Shown here: positions 8,277-17,827 of the stretch, piece after piece
Numbering within the stretch: position 1 is the first letter of the stretch
Layout: every line of letters begins with the position of its first letter
From: JBBDIJ01 sp040880485
GTDB taxonomy: Bacteria; Bacteroidota; Rhodothermia; Balneolales; Balneolaceae
Direction of reading: 5' to 3'
Assembly (NCBI GenBank): GCA_040880485.1
Contig: JBBDIJ010000014.1
Span: forward strand, 1-64,000
DNA: 64,000 nucleotides
Notes under the pieces: model-generated
Told to the model about the DNA's origin: nothing
Seen by the model: only the letters and a program-made list of their open reading frames with translations
The model's database searches: none
Made by a program: the position numbers and the translations under genes

Positions 8277-9896
8277 GTGGATGCCACGCGGCTCTTTAGT
8301 AGTGTGGATATCAAACCCGTCATACCGAAAAACCGACTCTCCAAAGTGATTTCGGCCGTCACAGTAGGCGTGGATGCCCGAAAGATTGAAGTGGAGGTTA
8401 ATCTGTCCGGTGGCTTGCCCCGCTATTTTCTTGTCGGGTTGCCCGATCGCGCGGTCAGTGAGTCCAGAGATCGAATAGAAGCAGCACTCAAGAGTGCAGG
8501 GGTACAATTCCCAAGAGGGCGGATTACGGTAAATCTTGCACCGGCCGGACTTCCGAAAGCGGGAAGCTCATTCGACCTGCCTATCGCCCTGGGACTTCTT
8601 ACCGCTTCCGGGCAGGTGGCCTCCAATAAGCTTACAGGAGCGGCTGTACTTGGTGAACTCGCTCTGGATGGCCGCCTGAGACCTGTAAAGGGTGCACTTC
8701 CGGTTGCTGTCGGGTTGAAAAAACTGGGACTTCATACGCTTGTAGTTCCCCGGTCAAATGCTCCTGAGGCGGCGGTTGTAAATGGAGTCTCTGTCATGGG
8801 ATTTACTTATCTGCAGGAAGTTCTCGACTGGCTGGAGGGATCTACAGTTGCTAATCCGGCATCTGTTGAGACGGATGCTCTTCTTCATTCGGTTAATTCG
8901 GAGACCGAGATCGATTTTGCCGATGTGAGAGGCCAGGAATCGGTCAAGAGAGCTCTTGAAGTCGCAGCAGCAGGAAGTCATAATGTCCTGTTAATTGGGC
9001 CTCCGGGGAGCGGGAAAACAATGATGGCACGCAGGATTCCATCGATTCTGCCTCCGATGACACTGGAAGAAGCACTGGAGACTACAAAAATATATTCCGT
9101 TGCAGGACTACTTCCTGCCGGTAGCCCGTTGTTTTCAGGCCGGCCGTATCGTGCCCCACATCACACCGCATCCGGAACTGCACTGGTTGGTGGTGGCTCG
9201 ATCCCTGTTCCGGGTGAGATCTCTCTGGCTCACAACGGTGTTCTTTTTCTGGATGAACTCCCGGAGTTTCGTCGTTCGGTATTGGAAGTGCTTCGCCAGC
9301 CTCTTGAGGATGGCTCGGTGCAACTCTCCCGGGCTCGTATGAGTGTTCACTATCCGGCTCGTTTTATGCTGGTTGCCTCCATGAATCCCTCTCCCTCAGG
9401 GGAGTGGATTCAGCCGGATGAGGGAGAGATCGGCAGTTTTTCAAGTATGAAACGGTATATGAGCAGGATCAGCGGTCCGTTGCTCGATCGCATCGACCTG
9501 CATATCGAAGTTTCGGCAGTCTCTTTCGGCGAGTTGTCTACCCACAGAGAGAGTGAGCGCTCCGCTCAGATACGGGAGCGGGTGGTTCGGGCAAGATCCA
9601 TACAAATTGAGCGATTCCAAAAGATCCCCGGCCTTCATAGCAACTCGGGAATGACGATTCGGCAAACGAAGGAGTTTTGCAGTCCGGACACACAGGGGAA
9701 GGCGCTTCTGAAGCAGGCGATGAACCGTCTCGGGCTCACGGCAAGAGCGTATGTCAGAATATTGAAGGTATCGAGAACCATCGCGGATCTTGATGGATCC
9801 ACGGAGGTAAGGAGCAACCATCTGGCAGAAGCGATTCAATACAGAAGCCTCGACCGGGCTGGTTGGTTCAACCCGACCGGCCAGAATCGGTCATGA
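8277..9896 (+). CDS. YifB/ComM-family Mg-chelatase-like AAA+ ATPase
   Basis: Related to ComM, a hexameric helicase that promotes branch migration during natural transformation. The N-terminal ChlI-like domain (LSKVISAVTVGVDA onward) is followed by Walker A GPPGSGKT at residues 241-248, Walker B VLFLDELPEF, and the C-terminal domain. The family's CPCG motif after MNP is replaced by SPSG and the later cysteine pair is also missing, so any metal site is gone. The start is uncertain: GTG 8277 has its purine-rich site too close, and GTG 8304 is an in-frame alternative. The last six bases overlap the convergent DUF6580-like gene. Confidence 0.9.
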   Translation: MDATRLFSSVDIKPVIPKNRLSKVISAVTVGVDARKIEVEVNLSGGLPRYFLVGLPDRAVSESRDRIEAALKSAGVQFPRGRITVNLAPAGLPKAGSSFDLPIALGLLTASGQVASNKLTGAAVLGELALDGRLRPVKGALPVAVGLKKLGLHTLVVPRSNAPEAAVVNGVSVMGFTYLQEVLDWLEGSTVANPASVETDALLHSVNSETEIDFADVRGQESVKRALEVAAAGSHNVLLIGPPGSGKTMMARRIPSILPPMTLEEALETTKIYSVAGLLPAGSPLFSGRPYRAPHHTASGTALVGGGSIPVPGEISLAHNGVLFLDELPEFRRSVLEVLRQPLEDGSVQLSRARMSVHYPARFMLVASMNPSPSGEWIQPDEGEIGSFSSMKRYMSRISGPLLDRIDLHIEVSAVSFGELSTHRESERSAQIRERVVRARSIQIERFQKIPGLHSNSGMTIRQTKEFCSPDTQGKALLKQAMNRLGLTARAYVRILKVSRTIADLDGSTEVRSNHLAEAIQYRSLDRAGWFNPTGQNRS

Positions 9897-10454
9897 AGTG
9901 GCGGGCCGGAGATAGGGGTAGCGGGAAGAGGCCACTTCATAGGCGCCAAACAGAGCACCGCAGTAGATCAGATCTCCTGCTACTGTGTAGTGGAAAAATG
10001 GGATCGCGGCTGTATAACATGCAATGAGGCCTTCAAGTGAGATCGGATAGATGCTTCCGGAGATCCAAACCCCGAAGTTGGTGACCAGAAAAAAGATCAC
10101 AGAGGCCGAAAGTGCTCCTCCAACCACTCGGGGGAGAGTGACTTTTTTCAATAGCTTGAAACCCAGAATCGCAATGAGTATCAGGCTCCCGTAGACCCAG
10201 GCCATATTCATGGTTGCAAATGTGAAACCACTATGAAAGGCACTGTAAAATACGTTGTTCAGCATGAGGTCGCTGATCCACATCGCAAAAAGAGGGACCA
10301 GAATAGCCCACTTTTTATCGGTAAAAAATGCTGCTCCAAAGAGGGCTACAGCTCCGAGGGGTGTGAAGTTGTAGGGATGGGGGAGAAGCCTGGAAAGGGC
10401 GGCTAGCAGGATGAGTCCGGCGAGGAACCAGAATTTTTTTTGGCGGTTGTCCAT
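9891..10454 (-). CDS. DUF6580-like integral membrane protein
   Basis: A 187-residue membrane protein with five to six hydrophobic helices. The segments LSRLLPHPYNFTPLGAVALFGAAFF and WISDLMLNN match proteins annotated as DUF6580 or ECF-transporter S-component-like; the resemblance to vitamin-uptake S components is weak and the substrate is unknown. No energising ATPase lies next to it. It converges on yifB, and its stop lies inside the last codons of yifB. Confidence 0.75.
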   Translation of the reverse strand: MDNRQKKFWFLAGLILLAALSRLLPHPYNFTPLGAVALFGAAFFTDKKWAILVPLFAMWISDLMLNNVFYSAFHSGFTFATMNMAWVYGSLILIAILGFKLLKKVTLPRVVGGALSASVIFFLVTNFGVWISGSIYPISLEGLIACYTAAIPFFHYTVAGDLIYCGALFGAYEVASSRYPYLRPATS

Positions 10455-10538
10455 ACGTCTGTATCAGTTGCGTTTCAGCCGGTTTGTTGTTCAGGAGTTG
10501 TAATTCGTCTGAAACGGTTTGCGGATGCGATTCCATAG

Positions 10539-10560
10539 GGCCGGCATGATTCTGCCGGCC
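10539..10560. terminator. GC-rich hairpin after mpg
   Basis: Perfect eight-base arms GGCCGGCA and TGCCGGCC with a six-base loop. It lies downstream of mpg on the minus strand and upstream of the DUF6580-like gene. No T tract follows on either strand, so it may be a Rho-type or processing hairpin rather than a classic intrinsic terminator. Confidence 0.45.
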
Positions 10561-10617
10561 GCGAAATTCAAAGATAGCAAATTAATATGGCATAGTGAAC
10601 GGGGCTGCGTGTCATCT

Positions 10618-11229
10618 TCATACGCGACTGATCCATTGTCTGTCTTTTATCAGAAAACGCCACGGTTTCTCTGCGTCTGCACCTGCGTAGTCGATACCGA
10701 TACGTGGAGTTTTGACCACCTCTTCGGGATTTGGCCGGCAATTGCGATCCTCAATCCAGATCGTATCTCCGGTCAGGTCCGTTTTGTCATGTAATGTAGT
10801 GATTCCCATTGCAGAGGTCATCCGTCCCGGCCCACTGGCAACTTTTGGTGAGAGGGCTTTGGCGTTTCTGCGGGTGAGGATCGTCTGAAGACCGTCAAGA
10901 GGCCTGAGTGCCCGAATGAGAACGGCATCGGCGTTGCCACTTCGATTGGTGACTACATTGAAAAGGTGATGGATACCATAACAGAGATAGACATAGGCGT
11001 GTCCTCCGGAGAGGTACATCGTCTCTGTTCGTTCCGTTCGGCGCCCGTCACGGGCGTGGCAGGCTCTGTCGCCACGTCCACAGTACGCTTCCGTTTCTGT
11101 AATAATTCCGGAGGTCTCTATGCCGTCAATCCTCGTACAGAGGACCATCCCCAGAAGCTCTTCAGCAATCTGAACGACACTCTCTCGGGTGTAGAAAGAG
11201 CGATTCAGTTTTTTTCTCCCTGTTCTCAT
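10618..11229 (-). CDS. DNA-3-methyladenine glycosylase (AAG/MPG family)
   Basis: Monofunctional glycosylase that removes alkylated purines in base excision repair. The 203-residue protein shows LLGMVL, the ITETEAYCGRGDRACHA active-site segment with the catalytic glutamate in TETEAY, and the tyrosine-rich MYLSGGHAYVYLCYGIHHLFNVVT segment that flips the base. Length is typical of bacterial members. It follows the brkB-like gene with one base between stop and ATG, so the two are an operon. Confidence 0.94.
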   Translation of the reverse strand: MRTGRKKLNRSFYTRESVVQIAEELLGMVLCTRIDGIETSGIITETEAYCGRGDRACHARDGRRTERTETMYLSGGHAYVYLCYGIHHLFNVVTNRSGNADAVLIRALRPLDGLQTILTRRNAKALSPKVASGPGRMTSAMGITTLHDKTDLTGDTIWIEDRNCRPNPEEVVKTPRIGIDYAGADAEKPWRFLIKDRQWISRV

Positions 11230-11230
11230 T

Positions 11231-12172
11231 TCAGGTGGTAGCTGTGTAGCTCTCTTCCAAAGCTAATGGCTGTTTGGTAATGTAGATATCCTGATATGCA
11301 CGGGCAATAATGGAGGATACTACAAACAGTATAGCAGAATAGAATGCCCAGATCGCGATGATAGTGAGTACTGTATATCCCTGATAAAGATATTGATATG
11401 CTGAAAGGGCATACTCGAGATAGAGGCTGATACCCATCCTGGCACCCTCAAAGAGCAGGGTATAAATTGAAGCGGCAAGCAGAGAGATTTTGATACCCAT
11501 TCTTTTTTCACTGATATACCGGAAGATCAGAAAGAACAGAAAGAAGGTGAAGATGACAGGTACTGCGGTTGTAAGCAGGTCCGGGATCCAGTTCAGCTCT
11601 ATGACGATGTCTGTATAGGGTATCGAATATTGACCGAAGGTAAAGAAGGTGGTGAGCGAGACGGCCATGGTGAAAAAAACGAATAGACTTCCTACCAGCC
11701 CGAATGCAAAGAAGTTGTACACCATCTCCATGGCGGGGTGGCGACGGTCCTCTATGTCGAAGACGTTGAACAGAACCTGTTTGAGTGTGTGGAACAGGCC
11801 CTGGGCAAAAAAGAAGAGTACAATGAGGCCAATAATGCCGAAAGTGCGGCGGCCGGAAACAAGCGGCATGATGAGGCGTTCCAGTGTTATGGCGCCTTCA
11901 ATGACATCACCCTCTTCACTTTCGAAGCTCAATGTGGGAAACAGCTCCCTTCCGTATCGGAGTACCTCATCAAACGCCGCATCCATCGAAAGTATGTATC
12001 CGAGAATCGAGATCAGAATAAGAGTGAAGGGAATGGCACAGATGAAGAGGTTGAAGGTGATCGCAGAGGCATTGAAAAAGAGATCTTTCTCCAGTATCAG
12101 CCTCCATACCTGCCTCCAGAACTCCTTGAATTTACTCCGGTTAAATCTGAAAAAAGAGGAGCCGTTTTTCAT
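11231..12172 (-). CDS. YihY/BrkB-family inner membrane protein
   Basis: A 313-residue polytopic protein of the YihY/virulence factor BrkB family (once confused with RNase BN). An N-terminal soluble helix leads into SAITFNLFICAIPFTLILIS, then four or five further membrane helices, with the family's PxxxxF pattern in the first and a conserved WAFYSAILFVVSSIIARAY near the C-terminus. The molecular role is unknown. It is divergent from mutS (95-bp gap) and first in a two-gene unit with mpg. Confidence 0.88.
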   Translation of the reverse strand: MKNGSSFFRFNRSKFKEFWRQVWRLILEKDLFFNASAITFNLFICAIPFTLILISILGYILSMDAAFDEVLRYGRELFPTLSFESEEGDVIEGAITLERLIMPLVSGRRTFGIIGLIVLFFFAQGLFHTLKQVLFNVFDIEDRRHPAMEMVYNFFAFGLVGSLFVFFTMAVSLTTFFTFGQYSIPYTDIVIELNWIPDLLTTAVPVIFTFFLFFLIFRYISEKRMGIKISLLAASIYTLLFEGARMGISLYLEYALSAYQYLYQGYTVLTIIAIWAFYSAILFVVSSIIARAYQDIYITKQPLALEESYTATT

Positions 12173-12267
12173 CAGTAGAGCGGATTGTTCATTGTTCGTT
12201 TCCCGCGCACAGGTTATACTTCATAGCCCTTTGAACAAGGCCGGGAAGACACCAATCGTCACCATTC

Positions 12268-14970
12268 ATGAGCTCTGACAATCAGACGCCGCTCATGCGG
12301 CAATACTTCGAAATTAAGGAAAAACACCCCGGAATGATACTCCTCTTCCGTGTGGGTGATTTTTACGAGACGTTCGACGAGGATGCGAAACTGGTCAGCA
12401 GAGAGCTCGGTATTACCCTGACAAAGAGGAACAACGGAAAAGATCAGACACCGCTCGCAGGATTTCCATACCACTCTCTGGATACCTATCTCCCGAAACT
12501 TGTACGACGGGGGCACCGGGTTGCGATATGTGAGCAGACGGAAGAACCGGAGGACGCAAAGAAAGCAGGCAAGAAAGTGGTGAATAGGGAGGTGACAGAA
12601 ATCACGACACCAGGGGTTACCCTTTCTGAAAAACTGCTGGACTATAAAAAGAATAACTATCTGGCAGCCGTTCACTTTTCGGCAGATCGTGCGGGTGTCG
12701 CATTTGCCGATATCTCTACCGGAGAATTCTCTCTTTGCAGGGTATCACACGCAGAACTCTCTTCATTACTGGAGTCGGTGGACCCGGCAGAGATTCTTGT
12801 AAAGAAGGGGTTGAAGCAGATTCCCGGGCTGTCTGAAGAGCACGGATATAACCTGTCCAGAATGGAGGAGTGGATCTTTCAGGGAGATTATGGCTATCGG
12901 GAGCTGACCGGCCACTTCGGTACTCACTCCCTCAAAGGGTTCGGGGTAGAGGATCTGAAAGAGGCACATGTTGCTGCGGGTGCGCTGCTGCACTATATGC
13001 GGGAGACGCAGAAGGCGACACTGAGCCATGTGCGCCGCCTGGCTCTCTACGATCGATCTGCTTATATGTCCCTGGACGTTTCCACCCGAAGAAATCTTGA
13101 ATTGACTACACCGATGCGTGATGGTGGAAGCGATGGGACTCTGGTCTCGATTCTGGACCGCACATTGACGGCAATGGGAGGGAGGCTCTTTCGAAAGTGG
13201 CTGATGAGGCCGTTGAGGGAACGGGAGTCTATTCAGGCGCGTCTGGATGCGGTGGGCTGGTTGCTGGAGAAACGCTCGGTTCGTGACTTGCTTCGAGAAA
13301 AGCTTGCAGAGGTGGGGGATCTTGAGCGACTGATGTCCCGTATTTCGGTAGGTAGAACCAATGCCCGTGATCTGAAACAGCTTTCGTTCTCTCTATGCTC
13401 GGTCCCGTATTTTCGAGAGCAGTTAAACGGGGTCAAGCCATCACTTTTGGAACAGACAGCCGGCGAACTGAAGGAGTTGCCGGAAGTGACTCGGAAAATT
13501 GACAACGCTCTGGTGGATGAGCCACCGGCCGGTCTGGGAGACGGCGGGCTTATTCGTGAAGGGTATCATGAAGAGCTTGACGACCTTCGTGATGCGGCCA
13601 GAAATGGAAAGGAGTATATCGCCGGAATTCGGGAGCAGTTGATACGGGATTCAGGTATTCCATCCTTGAAGATCGGGTACAATAAAGTGTTCGGTTACTA
13701 CATCGAAGTGACAAACACACATCGGGACAAGGTGCCGGATTACTTTATAAGGAAACAGACCCTGGTGAATTCGGAGCGCTTCATCACTCCGGAGCTCAAG
13801 GAAGTGGAGGAGAAGGTGCTCTCTGCAGAGGAGAGAAGCAGTGCTTTGGAGGCGAATCTGTTTGAAGAGCTACGACTGGAAGTAGCAAAGTATGCGGGCG
13901 AAGTTCAGGATGTGGCTTCAGCTGTCGCCAGATTGGACTGCCTGCAGTCGTTTGCCGATGTGGCGTGGAGATGCAACTATGTAAAGCCGGTCGTAAACGA
14001 AGAGGACAAGCTTGAGATCCGCAAAGGACGCCATCCCGTTGTGGAACGGACACTGCCTGCCGGTGAGCCGTTCATCCCCAATGACATTGTACTCGATTGT
14101 AGCGAGAATCAGATATTGATGATAACAGGCCCCAATATGGCTGGAAAAAGTATCATTCTGAGGCAGACGGCGCTCATTGTTCTGATGGCTCAGATCGGCT
14201 CATTTGTTCCTGCAGAAGAAGCCCTGATCGGTCTGGTTGATAAGATTTTTACCAGAGTGGGAGCCTCCGACAATCTCGCAGCTGGCGAGAGTACTTTTAT
14301 GGTAGAGATGAATGAGGCGGCTAACATTTTAAACAATGCAACCCCCCGTTCGCTCATACTTCTGGACGAAATCGGCCGCGGGACCAGCACTTTTGATGGT
14401 TTGAGTATCGCCTGGTCGCTGGCAGAGTACCTTCACAACAAAGCGGATGTTGCGGCAAGAACACTTTTTGCCACTCACTACCATGAACTGAATGAACTGG
14501 AGAAACTCTATCCGCGAATCAGGAACTTCAACATTCAGGTTCGGGAACATCAGGGCCGTATCATCTTTATGCGAAAACTAGTGCCGGGAGGTGCCGACCA
14601 CAGTTACGGTATACAGGTTGCCGATATGGCCGGACTTCCTGTGGAAGTGATCCGTCGGGCAAAGGAGATATTGATCCATCTGGAGAAGCAGAGCCTGAAC
14701 CTGTCGGAGTCGGGAGAGGATCAGCCGCAGGGCAATGGTCGGGAAGGAGTCCTGGAGCGCGCAGGTCGAACGGGGGCTATTGCAGGCCGCGTGGTAAGTG
14801 ATGTAGAAAAACAGGAAGAGATTCCTCAAATGTCCCTTTTCGGGGCTGAACCCAACCCGGCCATGGAGCAGTTGTGCGATCGTATAAAAGCGGTTGATCC
14901 CGATCGAATCACGCCAATTGATGCACTGGCACTACTATCAGAGTTGAAAAAACTGGCGGACGATACATGA
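12268..14970 (+). CDS. mutS: DNA mismatch repair protein MutS
   Basis: Recognises mismatches and small loops and starts methyl-independent or nick-directed repair with MutL. The 900 residues include the mismatch-binding F-x-E motif (F32, E34 in VGDFYETF), connector, lever and clamp domains, and the ATPase with Walker A GPNMAGKS near residue 621 and LLDEIGRGTSTFDG. A QMSLF sequence near residues 854-858 looks like a beta-clamp-binding motif. Its stop overlaps the start of the GntR-type gene (ATGA, 14967-14970), so it leads a translationally coupled operon, which is unusual for mutS. Confidence 0.97.
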   Translation: MSSDNQTPLMRQYFEIKEKHPGMILLFRVGDFYETFDEDAKLVSRELGITLTKRNNGKDQTPLAGFPYHSLDTYLPKLVRRGHRVAICEQTEEPEDAKKAGKKVVNREVTEITTPGVTLSEKLLDYKKNNYLAAVHFSADRAGVAFADISTGEFSLCRVSHAELSSLLESVDPAEILVKKGLKQIPGLSEEHGYNLSRMEEWIFQGDYGYRELTGHFGTHSLKGFGVEDLKEAHVAAGALLHYMRETQKATLSHVRRLALYDRSAYMSLDVSTRRNLELTTPMRDGGSDGTLVSILDRTLTAMGGRLFRKWLMRPLRERESIQARLDAVGWLLEKRSVRDLLREKLAEVGDLERLMSRISVGRTNARDLKQLSFSLCSVPYFREQLNGVKPSLLEQTAGELKELPEVTRKIDNALVDEPPAGLGDGGLIREGYHEELDDLRDAARNGKEYIAGIREQLIRDSGIPSLKIGYNKVFGYYIEVTNTHRDKVPDYFIRKQTLVNSERFITPELKEVEEKVLSAEERSSALEANLFEELRLEVAKYAGEVQDVASAVARLDCLQSFADVAWRCNYVKPVVNEEDKLEIRKGRHPVVERTLPAGEPFIPNDIVLDCSENQILMITGPNMAGKSIILRQTALIVLMAQIGSFVPAEEALIGLVDKIFTRVGASDNLAAGESTFMVEMNEAANILNNATPRSLILLDEIGRGTSTFDGLSIAWSLAEYLHNKADVAARTLFATHYHELNELEKLYPRIRNFNIQVREHQGRIIFMRKLVPGGADHSYGIQVADMAGLPVEVIRRAKEILIHLEKQSLNLSESGEDQPQGNGREGVLERAGRTGAIAGRVVSDVEKQEEIPQMSLFGAEPNPAMEQLCDRIKAVDPDRITPIDALALLSELKKLADDT

Positions 14971-15860
14971 AACACTCCGCACTTGTCATTGCGGGCCGGA
15001 TTCGTCTGATGATCGCAACCAAACAGTTTCAGGTCGGAGAGGTACTTCCCTCGACGCGGGATTTGGGGCGTCAGCTTGAGGCGAGTTTCCACACGGTCAG
15101 AAAGGCGTACCACATACTGGCGGATGAGGGCCTTGTCCGGAGCGAGCAGGGAAGGGGTTTCGTTGTTATTCGCCAGGCAACGACGCTGGACAAATCGCAG
15201 CGGCTGGAGATTGGGGCAACTAAATTGAGAGCTCTGTTCGAAGAGTTGATCGGGTATGGACTGGACGAACGTGAAATAGAATCTCTTGTAGACGAGCAGA
15301 TCAATTTTCTCGATTGGCCGGACAGGATTCAGAGCAGTGCAGCGATTGGCGAGACTGTGGAATTCGCAGGCCTTCTCGCCGAAGCGATACGGGAGCAGAT
15401 CGGTGTTCGGAGTCAGTTCATCACACCGGATAAAGTGTCAGATGCGGTTCGTTATGATGCAATTTTTGTTCCCATACATCTCTATCAGTCCTACAGACAT
15501 CTGGCAGATTCACAACTGGTTCTGCCGGTCATCTACCAATTTGACCCCGAACTTCTGCTTTCGCTGGCTGATCGCCTTACTCCGGAGACGATAGGTCTGG
15601 TAACGGCGGAGGAACAGACCATTGCCAGAATGATCAGCGATTTGAAGCGGGCGGTTCGAATTGAGAGCTCTTTTGTTGCGGGGGCGACTTACGGAAAGTC
15701 GCTCCCTCTTTTCGTGCGCAATACAGAGTTGATTCTCTACACGCCGGCATGTGCTGCTCTGGTCGAGCAGAAAGTGCCGGAGAAGAATCGCCTCAGGTTG
15801 CGATACCGCCTCTCGGAAAGAAGTGCGGGAACCATCCGTTCAGAATTGTGGGATCAGTGA
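14967..15860 (+). CDS. GntR-type transcriptional regulator with unknown C-terminal domain
   Basis: The first 70 residues form a GntR winged helix: IAGRIRLMIATKQFQVGEVLPSTRDLGRQL, SFHTVRKAYHILADEGLVRSEQGRGFVV. The remaining 225 residues are not UTRA, FCD or aminotransferase-like; they contain alternating strands such as YDAIFVPIHLYQ, LVLPVIYQF and TIGLVTAEEQT that look like a periplasmic-binding or PBP1-like alpha/beta sensor (inference). It overlaps mutS by four bases at its start and the helicase by four at its end, so its level is tied to both. The ligand is unknown. Confidence 0.82.
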   Translation: MKHSALVIAGRIRLMIATKQFQVGEVLPSTRDLGRQLEASFHTVRKAYHILADEGLVRSEQGRGFVVIRQATTLDKSQRLEIGATKLRALFEELIGYGLDEREIESLVDEQINFLDWPDRIQSSAAIGETVEFAGLLAEAIREQIGVRSQFITPDKVSDAVRYDAIFVPIHLYQSYRHLADSQLVLPVIYQFDPELLLSLADRLTPETIGLVTAEEQTIARMISDLKRAVRIESSFVAGATYGKSLPLFVRNTELILYTPACAALVEQKVPEKNRLRLRYRLSERSAGTIRSELWDQ

Positions 15861-17827
15861 GTACAGATACATTCAATAATATAGAAAAGTGGCTGGATCA
15901 GGCTGCCCGGTCTCTCGAGGCAGAGATTGAAACCGTTCGTGAACGTCCATCTGAAGAGGTGCTGAAGGGGGGGCGTCCTGCAACGAAAAGCAGTGATGAG
16001 ACCGACTTCATATTTGAAACACATCAAACATCTATCCGGTTTGCCGAGGAGGTTCGTGCAGAACAGGGAGATAAGAACTGGACGGTAGAACCCGTATCCT
16101 GTGAGGGAAATGAGGTGACCCTGAGGTTCCCCAAGCCTCCCGGGATAGAGATGGATGAGCTGTTTGTCGAGTGGGAGAACGACTTTGTATTGAAGAGGCT
16201 GCTTGAAGAGATTCGCAGGCTCGAAGGTGGTGGAGAAGTGGAGTGGGCCCGCATCGACAGACTCTTTGATCCGGTGGAGAGGGATGGTGCGAGTGCAGGG
16301 ATAGTGGATGACGGACGGCGGAATGAGGCCCAGGCAGGCGCGATAAGAAGTGCAATGGAGCAATCTGCTGTTTTTATCTGGGGCCCTCCCGGTACAGGAA
16401 AGACCGATTCACTCGGGTTTGTCATGGCTAACTATCTTCGGAAGGGGAAGAGTGTACTTTTTGCATCCAACACCAATCGTGCCGTCGATGTTGGCCTGTT
16501 GAGTCTGTTGGATGCACTGGAGTGTATGGGCATGCAGGAGCACATTGGGAAACTCACCCGGTTTGGGGACCTCGTACTGGAGGAGCCGCGTCTGGAGCCT
16601 TTGGCTTTTGAGAATCGAATGGAAAACCTGTCTCGACATCGGCAGCAGGAAGCAGCGGAATGGGTCTCCCTGCTGGAGCGCAGGGAGCAGCTGACCCGGG
16701 AAGTAGAGCAGAAACTGAGGGACGGAGTTCAGCCCAATGAAAAGCAGAAGCAGGAGATGGAGCTGATTGAGGATAAGGTTCGGCGATCAGGAGGACTGGA
16801 GGTTCTGCAGGAGCGTGTCGACAGGGCTGGACAGGTCCAGGAGCGGGTTGAACTCCGGAAGTATAACCTTGTGGCTACCACACTGGCCAAGGTGTGTACC
16901 TCGGAGCTTTTTTGGCAGATGGATTTTGACGCGGTCGTTATTGACGAGGGTTCCATGGCTTCCCTGCCCTATCTGATGGTTCTGGCCGCAAAAGCGCGTG
17001 AACATACGGTGGTAGTCGGAGACCCGATGCAGCTTCCTCCCATCGCCTTGACAGAGGCCCGGGAGGCCCGTCATTTTCTTGAACAGGATATTTTTACAAC
17101 CGTCTCGGGGGCTACTACCACCGGAGAGCTCTTTCTGTGGCACGACCGGCACAGAAAGATGACCGCATTTTTCGACACTCAGTACCGTCTTCGCCCAGCC
17201 CTTGCAGAGTTGATCAGTAATGTGTTTTACGAAGGCAGGCTGAAAAGCGCACCAGAAATGTCGGCAGAACCGGCCCTGAAAGGGGAGAGTTTGGAGGCAA
17301 CTGAAAGATCCTGTCATCTGATTGACACTTCCCCGTTTCATCCTATGCTTGAAAGAAACGGGTCGAGGAAGGGGTTCCAGCCGGTTAATGAAGTGCATCA
17401 GCAGGTACTTGTACGTTTGTTACGCAGGATGTTGGGCCGCGGTATATCAGCGCACGACATTGGAGTCATGGTCCCATTCAGAGGCCCGGTCTATGATCTG
17501 AAGGAGATGCTCTGGCAAGAGGGTATTCGTGATATTGAGGTGGGCACCATACACACTTTTCAGGGAAGAGAGAAGCCGTACATCATCTTCGATACCGTCA
17601 TGACAGGAGAGCGGCAGGGCGGGGCTGTCCGCCACTATTCGGTCCGTCCGCTTGATGAAGAGAAAAACGGTCTTACCGTTCCCAGGCTGCTGAATGTCGC
17701 TTTTTCACGTAGCCGAAAGGTGCTTATGGTGATTGCCGACATGGATCATATCGAAGAGGTTTATGGCGGCAAATTCCTTGGCCAGCTTCTTCAGAAGCTG
17801 GAACCATTGAACTCCCCGCTCCGATAG
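15857..17827 (+). CDS. Superfamily 1 DNA/RNA helicase (Dna2/Upf1/IGHMBP2-like)
   Basis: A 656-residue SF1B-type helicase. Walker A GPPGTGKT lies near residues 175-182, followed by motif Ia (VLFASNTNRAVD), motif II VVIDEGS (DEGS in place of DEAS), motif III VVVGDPMQLPP, motif IV-type TQYRLRP, motif V VGTIHTFQGREK and motif VI NVAFSRSRK. The N-terminal 170 residues are an oligonucleotide-binding-like region of unknown type. GTG at 15857 was chosen because it overlaps the regulator stop (GTGA), copying the mutS/regulator overlap; a longer reading would run inside the regulator. The 3' end overlaps mnmD by 37 bases. Probably acts in repair or R-loop removal (inference). Confidence 0.88.
   Translation: MSTDTFNNIEKWLDQAARSLEAEIETVRERPSEEVLKGGRPATKSSDETDFIFETHQTSIRFAEEVRAEQGDKNWTVEPVSCEGNEVTLRFPKPPGIEMDELFVEWENDFVLKRLLEEIRRLEGGGEVEWARIDRLFDPVERDGASAGIVDDGRRNEAQAGAIRSAMEQSAVFIWGPPGTGKTDSLGFVMANYLRKGKSVLFASNTNRAVDVGLLSLLDALECMGMQEHIGKLTRFGDLVLEEPRLEPLAFENRMENLSRHRQQEAAEWVSLLERREQLTREVEQKLRDGVQPNEKQKQEMELIEDKVRRSGGLEVLQERVDRAGQVQERVELRKYNLVATTLAKVCTSELFWQMDFDAVVIDEGSMASLPYLMVLAAKAREHTVVVGDPMQLPPIALTEAREARHFLEQDIFTTVSGATTTGELFLWHDRHRKMTAFFDTQYRLRPALAELISNVFYEGRLKSAPEMSAEPALKGESLEATERSCHLIDTSPFHPMLERNGSRKGFQPVNEVHQQVLVRLLRRMLGRGISAHDIGVMVPFRGPVYDLKEMLWQEGIRDIEVGTIHTFQGREKPYIIFDTVMTGERQGGAVRHYSVRPLDEEKNGLTVPRLLNVAFSRSRKVLMVIADMDHIEEVYGGKFLGQLLQKLEPLNSPLR

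Noticed and set aside
15749..15856. A longer N-terminus for the SF1 helicase
   Set aside because: These 36 codons lie inside the regulator gene and give a non-homologous leader; the GTG overlapping the regulator stop is more consistent with the operon.
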